The notes under the pieces: model-generated
What the model was told of the DNA's origin: nothing
What the model saw: the letters and a program-made list of their open reading frames with translations, nothing else
Databases searched by the model: none
Part shown: in pieces, positions 60,151 to 64,000 of the stretch
How the letters are laid out: every line of letters begins with the position of its first letter
Position numbering within the stretch: the stretch's first letter is position 1
NCBI GenBank assembly: GCA_037501455.1
Contig: CM074855.1
Location: forward strand, 57,915,001-57,979,000
Direction of reading: 5' to 3'
Length of the DNA: 64,000 nucleotides
DNA from: Lantana camara
Taxonomy: Eukaryota > Streptophyta > Magnoliopsida > Lamiales > Verbenaceae
Made by a program: the position numbers and the translations under genes

Positions 60151-61686
60151 TTCATAATCCAACATAATAAACAGCATAAGTATCATCAAAATAACTATTA
60201 GCTTCCAAGTACTAGCTTACTAACCCCACATGGGTTTAAGTCTAAATAGAACATATAACATAACCTTCAAGTGTGAAACATAAATACATAACATAAGTAA
60301 AGTATGCGACAAATGCATCCTAACCCTAACTAGACTGACAAGTGTGACTCCGAAGACTCACTTCCGCCTATCCCAAGCCAACAGATCCTGCAACTAAAAG
60401 ATTAAATGAGGTGTCAGTCAACTGACTGAGTGAGGGGGCTAACGCACACCCACAATATATATATAAAAAGCACAGCACAGAATAAAAGGATAGACTCATG
60501 AACCGAGGATAGGTGTTGCATACCAAAACATTTCGAATTAACCCAAATAGATATAGATATAAGTTTAGAAATCATTTTCCAGAAAGACTCTATCCCGAAT
60601 CATAATTCCATAACATAAAATAGTCAACTGCTCGGGGAGTACGAGCTTCCAACCTCAACTCCTCATAAAATAGAAATAACATACTAACCTCAACTCCGGT
60701 TGATGGTAGGGTTGCACGACCCCAACCATCGAGAATAAACCGTCTAAAATAGACTCGATCTCAAAGGGGTAGCGAACCCACAAGAGTCATCCCCGGTCTT
60801 AGCCGGAGGCTGAAGATATCACGCCTCCCCTATCTCCCTGAGTCGCACAATGATATCTCAAATGGAACTAACGCACATGGTTGAAACCCCGACGGCCCTA
60901 ACCGTCCCGGGGGACCCCATTACCTGTAGCTCCTCGGATCCACAACAGAACAGTACAGAACATAACAGATACCATATATCATGGCTAACTCGCTACAGAA
61001 TTAGAACATAATTGTTTTTCCAAAATAGCTTACATATGCATCAAAACTGGTTTTTATATATATCCCTACGCTGTGGAATTTAAGCCACGAAGGCTCCCAC
61101 CTACGCAGGACGTACGGAAAGGTCATAAACATATTATATCCAACATATACGTACTTATAATAAGTTATACTCGCATACAAGGGTAGAAATCAGCATATAA
61201 AGGCCATAGGTCGCATAACTATACAAATCCCTAAACCTCACCTTGTGCAAGTAGAGTCTGAGAGTGTGAAGGGCCAAACACTCTAAACCTTGGGCCCAAC
61301 GGCAACACCAAACTCTGTGATAAGACATATAAAAGTCCAGACTTAAACTCTATATGAACCAAGTAAGACGCACGGCGTATCAAGAGATGAATGATATGTA
61401 ATATGGAATGAAGTGTACATATAGGTCACGTAGCATAGTTCACATATTCCACCAAATCATGCAATTAACGAAGTATTAAGGTTTAAAAATACATTATGGA
61501 ATGATATGAATCACCTAGGTCAAGTAGCATAACACAGAACAAACTTTCATACGAAGTTATTCAATTAAAGTGACGTATTATCATCAAGGATTACAATTAA
61601 AGTGATATCATAACATATAATTCATAAAGCAACCCAAACAGATCAAGCAAACACGAAAAAGAAAAGTGTAAAGTGTAACAGTAGCT

Positions 61687-61878
61687 CCGGAACGGCCATT
61701 CCCATGCATAAGTAAGCATGGGAACTGTCATTCCCAGAAGCCACCTAGCGAGCATGGGAACGGCGGTTCCCATCTCAAGGCAAAAATGGGAACGGCCCTT
61801 CCCGTTCTCACGTGCTGACATCCGCCCTTGGCGGGAAGGGCCGTTCCGGCCACCAAGGCCAAACGAGAACGGCCGTTC
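61687..61878. repeat. Palindrome cluster in G11
   Basis: At least six versions of GGGAACGGCCGTTCCC, including the perfect GAACGGCCGTTC at 61867-61878. The core is the same as in G7 although the LTRs otherwise differ. Confidence 0.9.
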
Positions 61879-62244
61879 CGTCCAGATCTGGGCTTCTGTC
61901 TTGTGCAGAAGCTTCACAGCTTCGGGAAGAAGACAACCATGGCCTAAAATGGTCGATTTCACACCATTTAAACCATAAAATTTCCACGAAAATCAAATAT
62001 ATCATCACATAAATCATGCTTATCACATAAATATCAATGTAGCTCAAGAACAAATGTGATTTTGGCCAAAACTCATACAACCCATTTTCATGAAAATCAA
62101 GTTTCAACCATGGCAAGATGTATCCAAACGCACTCCCTATCATACCATTAACAACTATAGCACATATTCATGCTGAAGAACTCAAGGATTCATCATTAGA
62201 GTCATATTCTTCAAGTTGGGCATAAACCACCATTTTCACAAGAC

Positions 62245-64000
62245 TGTTAGGAATAGTGCCCTAGAAAGCCGATTAGTCATAATCCGTTTTGGGACTTTCC
62301 TAGTATCACAGACAATCTTTGAATAATATCCAATTGATTAATATCATAGGCAAACACTTCTTTATATGCTCTTGTTTGGTATGAGTTTACTTTAGTTGTG
62401 CATGTATGAGAACTCCCTTAATCCTGATGACTTTAGGACTCTACCATTTAGGAGAAATGGTTCATGAAATGAGCCCTATATCACATAAGTCATGATTAGT
62501 AAAATACTCCAAGCCGATGAGTCCTACAGACAGTAGGAATGTCAACCTGACTCCTCTAAGGCTTGCTTGTGGGATCACGCCCTTAAGAAGGACCACCTTT
62601 TTTCATGGAGGTGCAAAGTGTATAGTTGATATGTGTGTGATACATGAGGGTGCTTACTTTAATAAGTAAGTTCACTGAGGTGCCCCGTGTGAGAAGATTC
62701 CAAAATGGGAAAGAAAGTTTCTATTTCAGGAAATGGAAACTTCAAGATTAGGATATATCTCACGAGTCATTGATGTGATTAATTGATCCTTAGACTTGAG
62801 GTTCCATGTCACTTTATGAGTTACCTCTGTAGTCTTAGGTATAAGCTTTAAAGGGTGTCGCCTTAGATAACTGATTCAAGGCTTATGCTGGGGCTGCACA
62901 AGTGACTCATGAAAGTGAATGAGAATCAAGAAAGGACCTACACTTGCGTTTGCAAGGTGATCTCTTATTATGTAAGTGGTTCATATGCCATATGGAGTCC
63001 TTGGCCAAGGCAGTGGATCAAGACATCAAGAAAAGGGCTTCTTGGATTGAGATCAAATGGATATGAAATGCACCTAGCTTTAAGACCAGATTATTAGGGT
63101 TCTAATTATTCCCTTACCCTAGATCTTGGTTGAGAGATAGTAAGTAGGAGGATTGTATCTCACATAAATCAATGACTTAAAGGTTCTGTCGAATCCGAAC
63201 ATTCCAATTCAGCTAGGGGTTAAACACTTGTTGCTAGACTATGGTCGTTTAATCTGTGGACTGATTAATTAATTAGTGAATTAATTAATTGGGGTCACAG
63301 CTAATTGAATTGAGAACCTAGAGGGTCACACACAAAAACTTGGTTACATGAGTTAAGGCTTTAAAATGATTAAACGAGTTAATCGGGCCAAGAGGGTTCC
63401 ACACTTGTGAACTACACGTGTGGCTCACGTGAGTGACACGTGTCCTTGTGACACGTGTCTCACACATGTGTAAATATATGTGTATATTTATTTATGTGTT
63501 AAATAATTAATGTGATTAATTATTTAATAGACTTTAGTTTAATTTTGAATTAAAAAGAAAGTCGTATTTTGGAGAAAAATAATCTAGTTAATTAATTGTG
63601 AATTAATTAATTAGATAAAATAAGTTATTTATTTTAAATAAATAAAGTATAAGATTATCCAAAAATAGTTTGGATATTTTAGCTCTCTTGAAAGTTGATT
63701 TGAATTTGAATTCAAAGTCAAAGTCAAAATTACTTGATGATCAAGTAATATGAGAGAGGGACCAAATCCTTAGTCCGTAAGGACTAGGATTTTCGGCCAC
63801 TCCCATCCTATATATAGGGGAGCTCGAGCTTCCCTTAGAGCTAATCGAGAATTCCTTTGGTTCATGTGTTGAACACCATCCTTTCTACAAGATAAACGAA
63901 ACCCTAGGTTAAGCCTAAACACTAACTAGAGAACTAGCATTCTTACTAGTTAGATTGTAGCCAAGTTGGTGGACTATCTCTAGAGAGCTTCAAGTTAGAA
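62245..64000 (+). repeat. CopA-type LTR (second copy), right end beyond window
   Basis: It starts TGTTAGGAATAGTGCC, matching the CopA LTR in the opposite orientation along 1.75 kb; about 0.2 kb should remain outside. Four CACGTG cores at 63415, 63426, 63437 and 63452 and TATATATAG at 63809-63817 are conserved. AAGAC at 62240-62244 is the probable left TSD. It is either the 5' LTR of a plus-strand copia or a solo LTR. The short frame 62909-63097 is not a gene. Confidence 0.93.

Larger units (their letters stand above)
59783..62244 (-). repeat. G11 LTR, 3' part (interrupted by CopA-type LTR)
   Basis: The plus strand starts TGTAACACCCCAAACGG beside TCCCT; the other end lies right of the window. 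It is related to G5 through 60000-60470 and beyond. On minus: conserved box 61340-61374, second acceptor at 60388, GC block about 60690-60910, terminal signature about 59790-59900, palindromes 61687-61878. No genes; overlapping frames at 61597-62143 lie on the palindromes. Confidence 0.85.

Overview
The window is plant nuclear DNA, most likely from a flowering plant. The sequence shows Ty1/copia gag-pol, a Ty3/gypsy-type gag, initiator-Met tRNA primer-binding sites and a TRIM element, and I found no host gene on either strand. Essentially all 64 kb is LTR-retrotransposon DNA, nested several levels deep. Boundaries were read by eye from TG...CA termini, target-site duplications (TSDs), primer-binding sites (PBS) and polypurine tracts (PPT). 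Element names (CopA, CopB, G1-G11) are working labels, not database names. Only G2 carries a recognisable gypsy gag; the other G families are grouped with it by shared LTR design.

Layout. 1-7575: CopA, a copia element on the minus strand with broken gag-pol and one complete LTR, inserted in a G1 LTR (7576-9951). The oldest layer is a second copia copy on the plus strand, CopB. Its leader and gag remnants are scattered over 50 kb (9952-9984, 39019-39248, 49297-49520, 53310-54343, 59501-59782). Into CopB went: G2 (9985-39018, gag-only gypsy, minus), G8 (39249-53309, plus solo LTR), G10 (54344-59500, minus solo LTR) and G11 (59783 onward, minus). G2's 3' LTR is split by G3 (10367-20145), which itself holds G4 (11488-14952) and G5 (about 15840-19766). 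G2's internal part is split by a complete non-coding G1 element with 3.2-kb LTRs (23184-33100). G8 holds G9 (39478-50437), and G9 holds a rearranged G6 element that holds solo LTR G7 (42699-45226). G10 holds a tandem TRIM array (55627-56816). G11 is cut at 62245 by another CopA-type LTR that runs off the right edge.

Main interpretations. (1) The long-LTR G families, otherwise dissimilar, share one LTR plan: promoter and short exon, a strong 5' splice site, an intron-like stretch holding family-specific CpG-rich palindromes, a conserved box just before a 3' splice site in most families, a GC-rich block, a second 3' splice-like site, and a common terminal signature. Elements with internal regions also keep an 8-nt spacer before the PBS. 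This looks like a conserved spliced-leader design inside LTRs and is the best candidate here for something undescribed. (2) 35605-40923 and 45883-49881 are a segmental duplication best explained by unequal exchange through G6 and G9, followed by LTR-LTR deletion and a 1.3-kb deletion with filler DNA. (3) The TRIM array is a five-LTR tandem inside a single TSD.

Nothing here works as an operon or pathway. The only protein-coding remnants are copia gag-pol (broken by two small indels), a gypsy gag pseudogene and a decayed copia gag.
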